From positions 1-22,165 of IMG/VR virus record IMGVR_UViG_3300030101_002513: a stretch of DNA of 22,165 nucleotides. One strand, 5' to 3'. The stretch's first letter is position 1; each line of letters begins with the position of its first letter. The translations under genes were made by a program, and so were the position numbers. Shown piece after piece: positions 21,225-22,165 of the stretch. The notes beneath the pieces were generated by a model. It worked only from the letters and a program-made list of their open reading frames with translations. It searched no databases and was not told where the DNA came from. This stretch comes from a virus.

Positions 21225-22165
21225 TTACCCCATTGTAATTGGAAAAATCATTACTACACCACGACCACCTGCTCCTGAATAAGTCGTTGTTGAGTTTGAG
21301 CCATTCATGTTTGATCCACCTCCTGACCCAATACCTCCTGCTTGACCATAAGAAGTAGTGCTAGTTCCTGAGTTATACATCATAGACATTCCTCCTTGAA
21401 ACGGTGGTGCTGGCGGCATCCGCATATAACCTCCACTACTAGAATACGTGGCCATAAACAGATGACGGTCACCCAGCATTGATCTATGTCCTCCTTTGTT
21501 GTAAACCCGACTATAGCTATTAGCATCATATATCTGGTCAGGCGGTAAAGCATGATTTATTCCTAATCCAAACATATCGTAAGAAAGAACTGCATTGCGA
21601 CCCTCATAGCTTAATATTTCTTTAGTGTAGGAAGTAGTACCACCATGACCTAAAGTATGTGCTGACCCAAGCATAGATCCTCCAGCAGAATAAGTATCTT
21701 CTGGACCTCCATCACAATTTGCCGCTGATCCACCAAAATTAACACCTCCCCCTCCTGAACTTTTATAATCAGTGCTACAAGCTAGACTGCCGCCTCCTGT
21801 GTTATTAGAAATATTACCGCCTGACGCAGAACCTCCTGTTACAGCACTAACTGACGAAAATGAAGCATTACCACCATTTCCACCATTTCCTGTCATCGTG
21901 TCAATACCAGATCCTGAAAAAACAGTGTTACCTCCTGCATGACCAGCATCATGGTTATTAGTTCCATCTGATCTTTCTCCTCCTGAACCTATGGTCACAG
22001 TATAATTTTGAGCAACAAGACTTAATCTGGAAATAGCACAACCTCCAGCACCTCCACTATTGCAATTATAATTAGAAGAAACTTGAGAGTGCCCTACGTG
22101 ACCACCGCTTCCACCAGCACCAATAACATATACAATAGCTTCCATAGAAACTGGACAAGCCCACG
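21225..22165 (-). CDS. glycine-rich tail fibre/adhesin domain protein, 5' end beyond window
   Basis: At least 306 residues, extremely rich in Gly, Ser, Asn and Thr, with runs such as GNGGNGGNASFSSV and GGIGSGGGSNMNGSNS. The pattern PVSMEAIVYVIGAGGSGG followed by YTVTIGSGG is typical of the glycine-rich domain at the C-terminus of many phage tail fibres, related in style to gp38-type adhesins that bind receptors. The Met at 22145 is probably internal: the frame stays open to the window edge (WACPVS before it), no ribosome site precedes it, and the domain normally starts a few residues earlier. The true start lies off the right edge. Next is its likely chaperone. Confidence 0.75.
   Translation of the reverse strand, partial: WACPVSMEAIVYVIGAGGSGGHVGHSQVSSNYNCNSGGAGGCAISRLSLVAQNYTVTIGSGGERSDGTNNHDAGHAGGNTVFSGSGIDTMTGNGGNGGNASFSSVSAVTGGSASGGNISNNTGGGSLACSTDYKSSGGGGVNFGGSAANCDGGPEDTYSAGGSMLGSAHTLGHGGTTSYTKEILSYEGRNAVLSYDMFGLGINHALPPDQIYDANSYSRVYNKGGHRSMLGDRHLFMATYSSSGGYMRMPPAPPFQGGMSMMYNSGTSTTSYGQAGGIGSGGGSNMNGSNSTTTYSGAGGRGVVMIFPITMG

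Noticed and set aside
1-22165. Integrase, repressor, phage RNA polymerase, tRNA genes or insertion sequences
   Set aside because: I looked for them and found none; this does not exclude them outside the window.

Overview
The window looks like about 22 kb of a tailed phage genome. It has a T7-like replication module and podovirus-style virion genes. The DNA is AT-rich, genes are tightly packed with ATGA/TAATG-type overlaps, and I see no rRNA, tRNA, integrase, repressor or phage RNA polymerase. The perfect or near-perfect sigma70 promoters suggest that host RNA polymerase transcribes it. Two things hint at a proteobacterial, perhaps gammaproteobacterial, host: an IscU-like N-terminus at the left edge and canonical TTATCCACA DnaA boxes. 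An aquatic or marine source is plausible but is inference only.

Layout. (A) 4309 to 1, minus strand: terminase small subunit with two AT-hooks, an M15 peptidase (likely endolysin), terminase large subunit, portal, a 60-residue basic protein, and the first 24 codons of an iscU-like Fe-S scaffold gene running off the left edge. (B) 4310-4910: a 600-bp non-coding control region. It holds a consensus leftward promoter, an array of 11-bp iterons built on the DnaA box, and a CTACTACTACTA/AT-rich tract like a DnaA-trio unwinding element. (C) 4911 to 14485, plus strand: seven small early genes, then an SSB-like protein, primase-helicase, family A DNA polymerase, three nucleases (a small PD-(D/E)XK protein, a RecB/Cas4-like nuclease with a Cys cluster, a T7 endonuclease I homologue), a 57-residue acidic protein, a DUF3310 protein, a 68-residue protein, a B12-dependent ribonucleotide reductase and a 33-residue membrane ORF. 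Promoters at 6581 and 11806 share an almost identical -10 region. (D) 22165 to 14476, minus strand: a glycine-rich fibre/adhesin (5' end outside the window), a tail-assembly chaperone-like protein, a short lipoprotein and a membrane/coiled-coil protein that may be a spanin pair, then four large proteins that look like internal virion/DNA-ejection proteins.

How it fits together. The two arms diverge at the control region and collide at 14476-14485. If the genome map is circular or permuted, regions A and D would be one continuous leftward late arm, with the missing capsid and tail genes between the two window edges. Region C would be the single early/replication arm. The replication genes form a near-complete T7-type replisome. 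The SSB-like protein and the helicase both end in -DF, as T7 proteins do to dock on their polymerase. The nucleases and the ribonucleotide reductase would recycle host DNA and supply dNTPs.

Most worth a second look: the DnaA-box iteron array with its trio-like tract (a host-type origin or DnaA sink in a phage that has its own replisome), the phage-borne iscU start, the separate spanin-like pair whose first gene is only 59 codons long, and the small membrane ORF at the collision point of the two arms.
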